The notes beneath the pieces were generated by a model, which was not told where the DNA came from, did not search any database, and was given only the letters and a program-made list of their open reading frames with translations. A stretch of 64,000 nucleotides of DNA, from contig VBAW01000023.1 of assembly GCA_005888635.1 (NCBI GenBank), positions 54,174 through 118,173 of the forward strand, in the 5' to 3' direction. The position numbers were made by a program, and so were the translations under genes. The stretch comes from Candidatus Bathyarchaeota archaeon. Its GTDB lineage: Archaea > Thermoproteota > Bathyarchaeia > 40CM-2-53-6. Each line of letters opens with the position of its first letter. Position 1 is the first letter of the stretch. Positions 52,378 to 62,170 of this stretch are shown here, piece after piece.

Positions 52378-53085
52378 GTGAAGGCGATGAAGATCAGCGC
52401 TGTAATCATGCTGTACAACGAGGAGGAGGTCATCGACGAGTTCTCCGAAAGACTCCTGATATCTCTGCGTAAACTCCCTGTAGAGTACGAGGTCAACTTT
52501 GTAGTCGAGGGTACTGATGGGACCCTCGAGAAGGTCAAGAGTCTCGCCAAAACGGACCCGAGGGTCAAATTTGACTACCACGAGAAGAGGCTCGGGCTCG
52601 GAAAGGCGACAAAAAAGGGCCTAGGACTGGTTGATCCCAGTTCAAACCTTGTCTTGACGATGGATTCGGATTTGAACCACGATCCTGAAGAGGTCGTCAA
52701 CCTACTGGAAGCTTCCAAGGAGGCGGACATAGTCATCGGGTGTAGGTCAAGAAGCCGAGGGCTTGTCAAGGAACTCCCATGGTTCAAGAGAATGGTGAGC
52801 GCCTCGACGAACTGGATCTTAAGGAACGTTTTTAGGATGAATTCCAGCGACATCACGTCTGGCTTCAGGATCTACTCTACAAAGGCAATAGAGAGCATTA
52901 GAGACGATCTCGTCTCGAAGAATTTCGAGGTGACTGCGGAGCTGCTTATCAGGGCCAAGAAGAAGGGATTCTCCATAACCGAGGTCCCTATCACCTTCAC
53001 TCGCCGACCAAGGGGAACGAGCAAGCTTAGCTTCGTTAGGAGCGGCATAGGATATGTCATACTGCTATTCCGCCTAGGAATCTAG
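52378..53085 (+). CDS. Dolichyl-phosphate sugar synthase-like GT2
   Basis: 235 residues from GTG. ISAVIMLYNEEEVIDEF, YEVNFVVEGTDGTLEKV, NLVLTMDSDLNHDPEEV (DxD), ADIVIGCRSRSRG and SSDITSGFRIYSTKAI, then VPITFTRRPRGTSKLS. No membrane helices beyond a weak C-terminal one. Second such gene in the island. Confidence 0.87.
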   Translation: MKAMKISAVIMLYNEEEVIDEFSERLLISLRKLPVEYEVNFVVEGTDGTLEKVKSLAKTDPRVKFDYHEKRLGLGKATKKGLGLVDPSSNLVLTMDSDLNHDPEEVVNLLEASKEADIVIGCRSRSRGLVKELPWFKRMVSASTNWILRNVFRMNSSDITSGFRIYSTKAIESIRDDLVSKNFEVTAELLIRAKKKGFSITEVPITFTRRPRGTSKLSFVRSGIGYVILLFRLGI

Positions 53086-53212
53086 GATCCTTCCGAAAAT
53101 ACTGCATTTCATCAATCATTCCTAGGCTCAGGAGTACTGCGCAATTCTTGTCCCGGAACAGAATCGATTGGCTGTCCTGAGCTAGAAATACTGTTTAGCT
53201 GAGACGCTAAGC

Positions 53213-53650
53213 CTAAGCTTGGCTGTTCTCTCTCTTGAGAACAGGCATACTCGACGACTCGCTATTCGCCCCTCCCGGAGTCGACTTTCTTATCATCTGT
53301 ATCAGATGTTGCTCAACGTGAGGCTCAAGAATCGTACTGGACCCTTGCTCTTCTGGAGCAGAATGCTCCGTCAAGATCAGGTTCTCCAGTTCCCTGTGTG
53401 TGCGTCGAAGCTTCAGATAGAGACCCATAGCTACGGCGCTGAAGATTCCCACGCTGCTCAATGCAACTATCGTGAAGCCGCTGCCTTGCAGCGACGCATT
53501 GACGTAGGCCTGAAAGTAGAAGTCGTTCTGATAATTCTCATACATCCAGATCCCAAGATACGCGATAACAAACGACTGTACAATCAGAAGGACCTTCACA
53601 GGACCAGGAATATGCCTTCTAGGAGTCTCGACATGATCGCTCGTGCACAT
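53213..53650 (-). CDS. Two-helix membrane protein, family of three in this window (P1)
   Basis: 145 residues. Helix about 17-38 (VKVLLIVQSFVIAYLG), an outer loop WMYENYQNDFYFQAYVN, helix about 58-82, then a cytoplasmic tail with a long helix and Ser-rich end. The loop pattern W-x-Y/E-x-x-Y-x-x-D/N-x-Y-F/L-Q/R-x-YVN is shared with the genes at 53786 and 58388. No known family. Confidence 0.65.
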   Translation of the reverse strand: MCTSDHVETPRRHIPGPVKVLLIVQSFVIAYLGIWMYENYQNDFYFQAYVNASLQGSGFTIVALSSVGIFSAVAMGLYLKLRRTHRELENLILTEHSAPEEQGSSTILEPHVEQHLIQMIRKSTPGGANSESSSMPVLKRENSQA

Positions 53651-53785
53651 TCACCCGGGGATTAGAAGATCTCAGCTTCCACTCCCCGATCGTCTAGCTA
53701 TCCGGTTCGATAAGGGCGGTTTGTGCCCTTGGGATTGGATGGATAGTATCCATGTCCAAACCTTGGTGAGTCTAGGGGCGTCTTT

Positions 53786-54301
53786 CTATTCTGGCTGGTT
53801 ATCCTCGTCACTACTCTGCTGGGCTGTCCCACGCCTGACGCTTGACGTCCCAGCGATTGAGGCTCTCTGTCTAGGCACCGTTGTTACGGCCACGGCGGCT
53901 TTCTCGCTTCTAGCAGATGAAACCTGCGGCTTCTTGACCGTCCTCTTCGTCGATGCCCGTCTAGGTGACAGTTCCCCTTCCCTTGATCCTTCCCTTTGTC
54001 TGATGCTCCTCATGGTGAAATAGAGCAGGGTGGCAACCGTGGCTGAGGCTATTCCGAACCCGACACTTATGATCGGAACAAGAACTGGTGAGAGACTGTT
54101 TACGTAGCTTTGAAAGTATGAGTTGCTGAGATACTCAGCGTAGACCCAGCTGCCTAGACTGATTATCACTACAAGTTCCGTGAGAATTATGATCCAGCCT
54201 CTGCGAGGAATACTCCACCATTCCAGTAGCTGGATAACCGGGACCCCCGTTCGTGCATTCTTGGAACTTCGGGGATTAAGGCGACGCGTAACCCCACTCA
54301 T
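53786..54301 (-). CDS. Two-helix membrane protein, family of three (P2)
   Basis: 171 residues. N-terminal basic part, helix about 34-55 (IIILTELVVIISLGSWVY), loop YAEYLSNSYFQSYVNSLS, helix about 70-95, then a basic Ser/Ala/Thr tail. Same loop pattern as P1 and P3. The next gene's stop overlaps its start. Confidence 0.65.
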   Translation of the reverse strand: MSGVTRRLNPRSSKNARTGVPVIQLLEWWSIPRRGWIIILTELVVIISLGSWVYAEYLSNSYFQSYVNSLSPVLVPIISVGFGIASATVATLLYFTMRSIRQREGSREGELSPRRASTKRTVKKPQVSSARSEKAAVAVTTVPRQRASIAGTSSVRRGTAQQSSDEDNQPE

Positions 54302-54993
54302 TATCCGAGAGGTTGCGCAGAAGAAGCGTCTACACCGTCCTTCAACTTGGACTGCCTATTTCCTAGGTACCATCTGAAGCCGTGCAGAACCCCAAGTGCA
54401 AGGATTCCGCTGAGAAGAATATGTCCGAGAGTGATTATGGTCAGCGCTCTCCTAGAGAAAGCGAACTCTGCTAGAGGAATGCTCCTATCACCGGCGAAGA
54501 GCAGGGTGAGCGTAACCAGAGCGAAGAGAGGGATTGCAAGCAGCAGGCTTTCCCGCGAGGGCTTCAGAACTAGTTTGTAATCGCCGTTCCGATACGCGTA
54601 CAAGAGGACTAGCCCGAACGCTCCAATTTCGAGCGCCGTGTCAGCTAGACTGGGAATTCCGAGATTTAGTCCAACATCAAAAGAGTTGGAGTAGAATGGA
54701 TAGAGTAGAGGGATGGTCCCAACCAGGAAATCACCGAGAAGGTGGGAGAGGATTCCGATGGAGAAGGCGAAGCCTAGTCTTCCGAAGAAGTAGGTCAGTA
54801 CCAGAACAACTGGTATGATCACTATCAGGGAATGGGTGTAGGTGTGGTGTACCAGATAGGGTTGGAAGTAAATGTCAAAATCAGGCAGTATTCCTGAGAG
54901 GAGCGCGAGATAGGCGGGAAGGTTGACGTTGAGCCTCCGCCCTGTAGCCTTCGAGAACAGGTAGCTCCAGCAGCTGTGGCCAAGCAGAAACAT
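54301..54993 (-). CDS. Membrane-bound metal-dependent hydrolase-like protein (DUF457/YdjM type)
   Basis: 230 residues, about 6 membrane helices. Polar motifs typical of the family: LLGHSCWSYLF, ILPDFDIYF, VHHTYTHSLIVI, and SHLLGDFLVG; His and Asp of these lie at helix ends and would bind a metal. Activity unknown in archaea. It starts the P1/P2 minus-strand group. Confidence 0.8.
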   Translation of the reverse strand: MFLLGHSCWSYLFSKATGRRLNVNLPAYLALLSGILPDFDIYFQPYLVHHTYTHSLIVIIPVVLVLTYFFGRLGFAFSIGILSHLLGDFLVGTIPLLYPFYSNSFDVGLNLGIPSLADTALEIGAFGLVLLYAYRNGDYKLVLKPSRESLLLAIPLFALVTLTLLFAGDRSIPLAEFAFSRRALTIITLGHILLSGILALGVLHGFRWYLGNRQSKLKDGVDASSAQPLG

Positions 54994-55239
54994 GGAATCT
55001 CAAGTCCTCTTGTCTGATTACGAACCTCGGCGAGTGGACCCTTAGAAATGATTGATGCTCAACATCGAAAGACGCAAGGACGCTTGGCATAGGCCTAGCT
55101 GGAAGGAGTAAGAGTTGAGGGTTAGCTTATAGAAGCGAGTAGATCGGTTGCCGTCAACTAGTACGACTTTGAGAATCATAAGGACTCGAAAGGAGACTCA
55201 CCGTTGGAGGTGTGAGGATTAGCAATCACCGACTTAATC

Positions 55240-55830
55240 TTGAACACTATTGTCAATCTTCTCAACCAGACTGGCTATCTGGGAATATTTCTATTGATGG
55301 TGATGGAGAGCGCGACTCTGCCTGTTCCAAGTGAAGTGGTCCTTCCTCTCGGAGGATATCTTGTCTCTCAGGGCAGACTGGAGTTCTGGTCCACGGTGGC
55401 TGTGGCGACTTTTGGGAGCTTGGTGGGAACGATGGTGGATTTTAGCATCGGCTACTATCTGGGACGGCCCGCGGTGCTCCGGTATGGCCGGATTGTACGG
55501 TTTAGCGAGAAGCGTCTGGAGACGACTGAGAAATGGTTTGGATCCCATGGGAAGAGTGTCGTTCTGCTGGCAAGGTTCGTGCCGCTACTCAGGACCCTGA
55601 TTGCCTTTCCTGCGGGGATTGTAAGGATGGATGTGAAACGCTTCTTGGTCTACTCTGCGATCGGAATCCTAGTCTGGGATGTCGCGCTGGTCTATCTAGG
55701 GGTCCTAGCAGGACAGAATAGCACAGCCATCGCTAACACTCTCCAAACATACTTTCTGCCACTAGGAGTGGCAGCGCTCGTGATAGCTGGGATTCTGGTC
55801 TATCGCGAACTCCGAACCCAGCAGAATTGA
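55240..55830 (+). CDS. DedA-family membrane protein
   Basis: 196 residues from TTG. ESATLPVPSEVVLPLGGYL, FSIGYYLGRPA, and LLARFVPLLRTLIAFPAG as the family's conserved polar block, then about two final helices. DedA proteins act in lipid carrier transport or membrane homeostasis. Fits a polyprenyl-phosphate-rich island. Confidence 0.88.
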   Translation: MNTIVNLLNQTGYLGIFLLMVMESATLPVPSEVVLPLGGYLVSQGRLEFWSTVAVATFGSLVGTMVDFSIGYYLGRPAVLRYGRIVRFSEKRLETTEKWFGSHGKSVVLLARFVPLLRTLIAFPAGIVRMDVKRFLVYSAIGILVWDVALVYLGVLAGQNSTAIANTLQTYFLPLGVAALVIAGILVYRELRTQQN

Positions 55831-56131
55831 GAGGAGGAACCTGGGGTCTATGTCGCGAGAACCGCGTAGGGTCAAAGTTTTCTAGATTTTGCGGGTCCGC
55901 AGGATTTAGCATGGAAATGAGATGGTAGACAACTGGCTCATACTGTGACGACCTAAGAGGATTAGCACGATCATGAACCAGTTTCGGATTCCATGCCGTT
56001 TCCAAGGCCCTCTGCAGGGGGCAATCAGCCTTCTCCGCCCCCATCGTCTTCCGGCCCATGAAAAATACCGACCTTCGTGCTGATCTTGAATGGTCAGGGT
56101 TGAAGCTTTGACTGGAATCGTAGGGGAGGGT
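55831..56131. other. Gap of about 300 bp
   Basis: No gene, RNA or repeat recognised. Contains a short 17-codon frame at 56058-56111 that looks random. Confidence 0.35.
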
Positions 56132-56392
56132 CTATCGGTATCCTTGGCTTCCGAGGGTGGTGCTGGCCTGAGCGATCTTCAGCAGCGCTTCAGGTGTTCT
56201 CGACTTCAGCTGGTACAGGTAGGAGGTCACGCCCTTCGCGACCAGTCGCTTGATGAATTCGGTCCTCTGAAGGTCTCCTTGACGGTACCGGTAGTCGTTG
56301 TATACTGACTCAAGAACCGCCCAGTCTTCCTCCTTCATCTTGACCATTTTGGAGTAGGGCTCCCAGACCTTGCTAGCTTTAGAATCTGCCAT
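56132..56392 (-). CDS. Small hypothetical protein
   Basis: 86 residues from ATG 56392 (frame extends upstream to 56494, probably not used). Helical: SKVWEPYSKMVKMKEEDWAV, LESVYNDYRYRQGDLQRTEF, IKRLVAKGVTSYLYQL. Not recognised. Confidence 0.5.
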   Translation of the reverse strand: MADSKASKVWEPYSKMVKMKEEDWAVLESVYNDYRYRQGDLQRTEFIKRLVAKGVTSYLYQLKSRTPEALLKIAQASTTLGSQGYR

Positions 56393-56584
56393 ATTCCATC
56401 GACTACTGTTTACTAGTACGAGAGAGGAGCGTGGCATGAACGGAATGAAAGGATACTGTAACCCGCGCGAAGGGAACAGCAACGAATCCCACAATGTGGT
56501 CTGGGTTCCAAATGCCTATCAACGGTTCCATCGGTGAAGAGCCTTGAACCTCTTCAATAGCCCCGAAAAGGGTTGATGCCCTGA

Positions 56585-56883
56585 ATGAACCCGCTCTACG
56601 CAATTATCCTGGGACTCGTTGAGGGAGTATCCGAGTGGCTGCCTATCAGTAGCAAGACCCAGACCCCAAGTCGATACTGCCCTACACGTGGTTTCGCCAA
56701 CTGGGCATCTTGATCGCGACATCAACCGCGGCTGTAGTAGGGATCGTCGTAATATCCTATTTGCTAAAGTTCGCGAAGACAAGCAGGATCTACGGTATCG
56801 ATTTTGTTCTGGGAGCGATCGTGCTAGTTGTAGGAATAATCGTTACTCTATTCGCTCCTCAATCCTCGCCCGCCCTATCCTGA
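56585..56883 (+). pseudogene. uppP: Undecaprenyl-diphosphatase (UppP/BacA) remnant
   Basis: Frame from ATG 56585 starts MNPLYAIILGLVEGVSEWLP with the ISSKTQ motif of UppP, then runs out of frame and stops near 56710. A different frame resumes with LGILIATSTAAVVGIVVIS and LLKFAKTSRIYGIDFVLGAI, ending at 56883. The second conserved block and the C-terminal half are lost. Such enzymes recycle the polyprenyl carrier; another copy would be needed elsewhere. Confidence 0.7.
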
Positions 56884-56966
56884 ACCAGGATCGATGTGAG
56901 CGGTTTCCGGAGGAAGCTAAGACGCGTTGGGCCTTTTGCTAATCAGGATCTGACTTGATCTGTTCA

Positions 56967-58109
56967 TCAGGCGGAATCTGTACGAGACTGATTCCGCCGC
57001 CCCTTTTTCAACGTCGCTGACAGCCTGCGATTGCGGGAATGATACTTCACAAGGATAACGCTTAGGCTGACGGCTGCTCCAGCAACGAGGCCAATGTAGA
57101 GGAAAGTTAGAGTTGAGGGCGGGTTTGAAACTGTGACTCCTGGACCACCTGTCCCGAGTATGTCGGTCATGATGGGAGCCTGGGCGTCATACGACAGGGT
57201 GGGTAGCTCCCAGTTGTTCTCTATCATTCTCAGCTGGGAATATTCGTCCCAGTTGTTGGATGTGGAGACGAATCCCTTACTTATCATCGAGCCATACTGG
57301 ATGTTGGGGCTGGGATCATACTCGTCCCACCAGATCCAGAGCAGCGTGTGGAAACTAGGGTTCGTGAACAGAGCAGACGAGAGGAGGGAGCCTGATGCTG
57401 GACTCGCGATCGAACCTGAGCCGACAAGGAATGATTTGAGCCAGCTATCGCCGGAAGATACAGTGTTGTCGTGCATGTTGTGACCGTCGGTCGGAGTTAT
57501 CCAGACATAGTTCGACGTGCTACCGAGCACTTGAGAGTTACCGATCAAGGCTCCTGACAGCGTCACACAATTAGGACTATTCGCGGTGTCAGCGTATTGT
57601 AGACATGGTGAATGGTCCGGTCCTCTGTGACAGTTGCTCTCACAGAACTCTGTCCATGAGAGTCCAGCGGAAGACAGGCTGTCGAAAATGTTTGTGGCGC
57701 TGATACTTCCAGTACCAAGACCATCAGTCGAGCTATACGTAGCACCGGAAGTAATGGCTGTATAACAAGCGGCGGAACAGGGCGGATTGTCAAGCGTCCC
57801 GGCACCGGTGCAGGCTGGATCGCTGCTCCCTATGCAGTAGCTGTGGTAGTTGGGAATCGTGGAGCTCAGGGGAAGCAGACCACAGAGGAAGGGAGCTGTG
57901 CTCGAGGGGCATCCCGAAGGAGTGCCATCACCCAAGACATCTGCGTAATTCTGATTCTCCATCGCGATAATCACGATATGATCAAAGTTGACGCCCGTAG
58001 GAGCGGCATAGGTCCTTCCATTCGACGATAGGAGTATCAGACTGGCTATTGACAGAGCGACTAGGACGCTTGCAAGGCACCTGCGGTCTAAACTGTGAAC
58101 TGCACTCAT
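56967..58109 (-). CDS. Secreted phosphoesterase (phospholipase C/acid phosphatase type)
   Basis: 380 residues. Signal peptide about 1-35 (LASVLVALSIASLILLS, then AAP), catalytic-domain blocks IVIIAMENQNYADVLG, NIFDSLSSAGLSWTEFCE, YVWITPTDGHNMHDNT, LLWIWWDEYDPSPN; C-terminal membrane helix (LYIGLVAGAAVSLSVILV) with a basic tail. So the enzyme is anchored with its catalytic part outside. Many cysteines suggest disulphides. Substrate unknown. Confidence 0.85.
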   Translation of the reverse strand: MSAVHSLDRRCLASVLVALSIASLILLSSNGRTYAAPTGVNFDHIVIIAMENQNYADVLGDGTPSGCPSSTAPFLCGLLPLSSTIPNYHSYCIGSSDPACTGAGTLDNPPCSAACYTAITSGATYSSTDGLGTGSISATNIFDSLSSAGLSWTEFCESNCHRGPDHSPCLQYADTANSPNCVTLSGALIGNSQVLGSTSNYVWITPTDGHNMHDNTVSSGDSWLKSFLVGSGSIASPASGSLLSSALFTNPSFHTLLWIWWDEYDPSPNIQYGSMISKGFVSTSNNWDEYSQLRMIENNWELPTLSYDAQAPIMTDILGTGGPGVTVSNPPSTLTFLYIGLVAGAAVSLSVILVKYHSRNRRLSATLKKGRRNQSRTDSA

Positions 58110-58387
58110 TTGCTTCTCACTCTATTCGTGTCGGCTACGGTTTTCCATGGCTACATACGAGGGAGGTTCGGGTCTGGGAGCGAAGATCCAGACTCTTCTC
58201 GATGAGAGCGTTCAGCCTCCACCTTCTTTCGCTCCTTATGGAGGGGGATAAAAAGAGTCTCGATACTCTATTCCGTTATCAAGGATTCTCTCATCCAGTT
58301 CTCGCTTCCATTCTGATTCCGGGTACTGGGGATTGTCGTCGCTGGTTTCATTCATCTTAACAGAGAACGAATGCTTGGTTGAAGTAG

Positions 58388-59230
58388 TTGCGAGGGAGCT
58401 CCAGGTTGGTTTCGAGCGTAACTACAGGATCTACGGCTGGACACGGGTCTGCTTCTAAGATCATCATAACGGTCCAATCATTTGTCATTCTCTCTCTATC
58501 CTTCTGGATTGTAGAGGAGTATCTGAACAACATGTACCTCCGCGAATATGTCAACGGCGTCTTCCAGGCAGACGGTCTGATAATGGGGATGCTCGGGACC
58601 CTACTTGTCCTCGGTTCCATCTCAAGTCTAATGTTCATGCGGAGGAGGCATGGAGAGAAGAAATTCGGCGCGATTTCTCTAGATGTCGCTCCTTCCGCTC
58701 CGAAGGTCAAGATGTCGGTCGAGGCGATGACGAAGCATGCCTACGAGAGCGCTAAGCCGAACATGGACTTTCATCCAGTGGTTGCCGCTCTGAAGGCCGA
58801 TATGGCTGATAGACGACTGAGCTTCGGATCGATTCCCGGGTCTGGTAGTGAGAAGCCAACAACAGTTACCCCGCCCAGCGGAGAAGCCGCGAAGACCTCC
58901 GTTCTCGATCAGCTTACTCCTAACCGCCAAGCTCCTATGACAGGTCCTCGTCCCATGCAGACGGGAACGATTTTTCCTCAACGTCCATTGCATGATCTTA
59001 GGCCTCAAACGCCTACAGGTCCCAGGGTTGAGCAGGTCGGACCGCTCGCTCAGCAGCCAAACCCCGTTCTGAGGTCCCAAGAACCATCCGGGTCGACGGT
59101 TCTTCAGCCTTCCCAGACACCAGCACCACAGATCCCGACGAACGTGACGACCGTCATAACTGGAATCATGCCGGCCCAAAAGAAGAAAGATCCTGCAGCG
59201 GCGCCTGATGAGAAGCCTGCCTCGCAGTAG
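58388..59230 (+). CDS. Two-helix membrane protein with Pro-rich tail, family of three (P3)
   Basis: 280 residues from TTG. Helix about 24-45 (KIIITVQSFVILSLSFW), loop WIVEEYLNNMYLREYVNGV, helix about 63-85 (GMLGTLLVLGSISSLMF), then a long tail of low complexity rich in Pro, Gln and Thr. Shares its first helix, loop and second helix with P1 and P2, but the tail differs. Confidence 0.68.
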   Translation: MRGSSRLVSSVTTGSTAGHGSASKIIITVQSFVILSLSFWIVEEYLNNMYLREYVNGVFQADGLIMGMLGTLLVLGSISSLMFMRRRHGEKKFGAISLDVAPSAPKVKMSVEAMTKHAYESAKPNMDFHPVVAALKADMADRRLSFGSIPGSGSEKPTTVTPPSGEAAKTSVLDQLTPNRQAPMTGPRPMQTGTIFPQRPLHDLRPQTPTGPRVEQVGPLAQQPNPVLRSQEPSGSTVLQPSQTPAPQIPTNVTTVITGIMPAQKKKDPAAAPDEKPASQ

Positions 59231-59369
59231 GCTCTGAATCCACAACGACAATTATTGAGGACTCTCCGGCGAAGCAAGAAATACGCGGAACTAGACTAGT
59301 AGTTTCATGGAAACGCGTCTCGTCCGACTTGCTGGAGATCTGGTCAAGCTCCTAGGGGCCAACTGAGAG

Positions 59370-60728
59370 TTGGCCGATAGCGCTTCGGTTCTAGCAGACA
59401 GAATCTCTTCCAAGAATGCGACGGTATGTGTTATTGGATTAGGCTATGTGGGGGTGCCGCTGGCTGTCGCGTCAGCCCAAGCGGGCTTCAGCGTTCTCGG
59501 AGTCGATGTTGATGAGAACAAGGTCGAGCAGATCAGCCGGGGTGTCTGCTATGTCGAGGACAAGTACAGCGAGGAACTTCTGCCCTCTCTCGTAAGCTCT
59601 GGCAAGATCAAAGCCTTCACTAAAATGTCGGAGGCGGTGCCCCGGTCGGATATCGCGATCATATGCGTTCCAACTCCCTTGAAGAAGGATGGGGATCCCG
59701 ATCTCTCGTTTCTAAAGTCTGTCGCCAAGAGCCTTTCTGGACTGCTAACCGATTACAAGCTGATAGTTGTCGAGAGCACCAGCTACCCTGGCACTACTCA
59801 GGAGGTTTTTCGGCCACTCCTCGAACGTGGCGGTAAGACTGCTGGAAAGGACTTTGCACTTGTCTATTCTCCGGAGAGAATCGACTACGGGAATGCTTCG
59901 TTCGGCGTCAGGAGCATTCCGAAGGTTGTAGGCGGCGTGGATGAAGAGTCCACGCGGCTGGGCGCGGCGTTCTACACGGCGATTCTCCAGGCGAAAGTTG
60001 TGACCGTTAGTGGTCCATCCGTTGCGGAGGCGACTAAGATGCTGGAGAATGTGTTTCGGTACGTGAACATTGCCTTGGTCAATGAGCTAGCGGTGTTGCA
60101 TGAAATATTGGGTGTAGATTTTATCGAGGCTATTGATGCGGCGGCGACGAAACCCTTCGGTTTCATGGCGCACTATCCGGGACCAGGGGTGGGTGGTCAT
60201 TGCATTCCTAAAGATCCATTCTACCTAGTCTACAAGGCGAAGAAGGCAGGCTTCCCGCTACGGATGGTTTCGACCGCTGAGGTTCTGAATAATGGGATGC
60301 CTAAGCATACCGTCGACAGGTTATTGGGAGTACTCCGGAAAGTGAAGAAAAACCCTAGGAGAGTGAAGGTGGCGCTCTGGGGTCTCTCATACAAGGGCGG
60401 AGTCAAGGACACGCGCAGAAGTCCTAGCGTGGACTTGTTGAAGATCTTCCGACGACTCGGCGTCAAGGTGGTTGTGTACGATCCTTTTGTTGGGACAATC
60501 AAGGTGGGCAGTGTTCAGTACACCTCTACAGGCTCACTTCTCGATTCGGTTAAGGGGGTGGATGCAGTTGTGATCGCGACGAACCACGCCGCGTTTCGAC
60601 AGGTTGATCTTTCCGTGGTGAAGGCTCAGATGAATCCCGATCCCGTCCTCTTCGACACAAGGAATCTCAGAACCAGGGCGGAGTGCGAGGGAGCTGGATT
60701 CACATACCTTGCGACTGGACGGCCATGA
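59370..60728 (+). CDS. Nucleotide-sugar dehydrogenase (WbpA/WecC-like)
   Basis: 452 residues from TTG. NAD motif VCVIGLGYVGVPLAVASAQA, CVPTPLKKDGDPDLS, VYSPERIDYGN, EATKMLENVFRYVNIALVNE, catalytic Cys block GPGVGGHCIPKDPFYL, and C-terminal LWGLSYKGGVKDTR. Oxidises the C6 hydroxyl of UDP-GlcNAc or UDP-ManNAc (or UDP-glucose) to an acid. Likely supplies uronic acids for the surface polymer. Confidence 0.92.
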   Translation: MADSASVLADRISSKNATVCVIGLGYVGVPLAVASAQAGFSVLGVDVDENKVEQISRGVCYVEDKYSEELLPSLVSSGKIKAFTKMSEAVPRSDIAIICVPTPLKKDGDPDLSFLKSVAKSLSGLLTDYKLIVVESTSYPGTTQEVFRPLLERGGKTAGKDFALVYSPERIDYGNASFGVRSIPKVVGGVDEESTRLGAAFYTAILQAKVVTVSGPSVAEATKMLENVFRYVNIALVNELAVLHEILGVDFIEAIDAAATKPFGFMAHYPGPGVGGHCIPKDPFYLVYKAKKAGFPLRMVSTAEVLNNGMPKHTVDRLLGVLRKVKKNPRRVKVALWGLSYKGGVKDTRRSPSVDLLKIFRRLGVKVVVYDPFVGTIKVGSVQYTSTGSLLDSVKGVDAVVIATNHAAFRQVDLSVVKAQMNPDPVLFDTRNLRTRAECEGAGFTYLATGRP

Positions 60729-60744
60729 GGCTGTCCTTTACCGT

Positions 60745-62025
60745 TTAGAGGACAGTTCCGTGTTGTAAACTTGGCTCTTGACATAGCTGCGCAGGATTTT
60801 TTCTCAGGGAGTTTAGAACAAAGACTAGTCCGGTTGTTCCGATGATCCTGATGACGAGGCTGGTGAGGACTGGTCCGTAGGATGCTACGATCGATGGTAT
60901 GGGGCTAATGTTTGGGGCGGAGGACCAGTAGGCTAGTGTGTCTGCGAATTGGAGTAGTCCTGTTATGACGATGGTCTGTCTGAGTCTTCCTCGCATGAGG
61001 AAAGGTATGATCGCCCAGATGATGTAATGAGCGTATACGATTCTTAGGGGGATCAGCCATGCGACGAGTCCCAACAGGACTACGTCGATCGAGCTAAGGT
61101 TTCGTGCTTTCGTCCAGACTGTACCGACTATGACGGTGTAGAGGGCTGCTGTTGTGGCGATCCAGATCTGGTTGGTGAAAAATTCTGGGGGTGTGAGTTG
61201 GAGTGTTAAAGGTAGGATTGTGTTGAGTAGACCGATCATGGTGAGTGTTGTTCCGTTTCCTTGGTTGGTGAGGTTGAATCCTATGGTGGACTGCTGGTAG
61301 CCGGGAATAGTTAGGGGCAGGATTAGGCCCAGGGTGGTGATGATTGTAGAGGTTGCGAGACTTGGCAGGGTCTTGCGTAGGCCTCGGGTTCGGATCAGCC
61401 AGATCATGACTAGTGGGAGAGCTAGGATAGGGTGGATCTTGAGGATCGTCGCTGTTGCCAGGAGTGTCGTCCCGATGAAGTATCGTTGCTGGATTAGTGT
61501 GAGTGTTGCGAGGGCTAGAATGGGGTAGGCGAAGGTGTCGCTGTGGAAGAAGTAGAGCGGGGATGTGCTGATGGCGGGTAGGGCTAGGAAGAGGCTGGCC
61601 GGGATCAGTGCTTGAAGAGCGTCGCTGGTTCGGGAGCGCAGGGAGAGGTAGATGATGAGGGCGACCGCAGCGTCTGCGAATAGGCCTAGGAGTCTGATTT
61701 GTTGGCTGATTAGGTTTAGGGAAGGTTGGGAGGCGAAGAGGCCGGTGAGCCGGATAATTCCTGAAACCGTCAGTAACAGGAGGGGTGGATAGGGGGAGGC
61801 CCAGGGCTGTGTGGAGTATGGGTTTTGACCGTTTAGGAGGATCAGGCTCTTCGGAATGTCGGCGCTGACGAGATCAGAGCCGCCGTTGCTCTGCTGGATC
61901 AAGAGGTAGCCGTGAAAGATGACGAGGCTCATCAGGCTGGTGAGGATTATGGGGGAAGCTTGGTTGAGGAGGAGGTTGATCCTTGCCGGGTCCCGGGAGA
62001 GCTTCAGGGAGCCTAGTGAGAACAT
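60745..62025 (-). CDS. Membrane glycosyltransferase, GT-C-like
   Basis: 426 residues, about 10 hydrophobic helices, with an outer loop SADIPKSLILLNGQNPYSTQ after the first helices and the region HSDTFAYPILALATLTLIQQ containing a His/Asp pair, as in polytopic mannosyltransferases that take sugar from a lipid carrier. No clear DxD. Convergent with the dehydrogenase. Confidence 0.72.
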   Translation of the reverse strand: MFSLGSLKLSRDPARINLLLNQASPIILTSLMSLVIFHGYLLIQQSNGGSDLVSADIPKSLILLNGQNPYSTQPWASPYPPLLLLTVSGIIRLTGLFASQPSLNLISQQIRLLGLFADAAVALIIYLSLRSRTSDALQALIPASLFLALPAISTSPLYFFHSDTFAYPILALATLTLIQQRYFIGTTLLATATILKIHPILALPLVMIWLIRTRGLRKTLPSLATSTIITTLGLILPLTIPGYQQSTIGFNLTNQGNGTTLTMIGLLNTILPLTLQLTPPEFFTNQIWIATTAALYTVIVGTVWTKARNLSSIDVVLLGLVAWLIPLRIVYAHYIIWAIIPFLMRGRLRQTIVITGLLQFADTLAYWSSAPNISPIPSIVASYGPVLTSLVIRIIGTTGLVFVLNSLRKNPAQLCQEPSLQHGTVL

Positions 62026-62170
62026 TTTTCGTGAAGAATCGGGTGGGAGGGTCTTGAATAGATAGGCTTTCGGGGTTGAAGGGTTTTTGGGAGGTTCTAG
62101 CGGTTCCTGGTTGTTGGGTCAGAGTTGTGGGGTGTTCTGGCTGGGAGTGCTTTGCAGAAGTGTAAAGGAC

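Noticed and set aside
55733..56059. 108-codon minus frame after DedA
   Set aside because: Overlaps the DedA end; no conserved pattern beyond a random-looking run.
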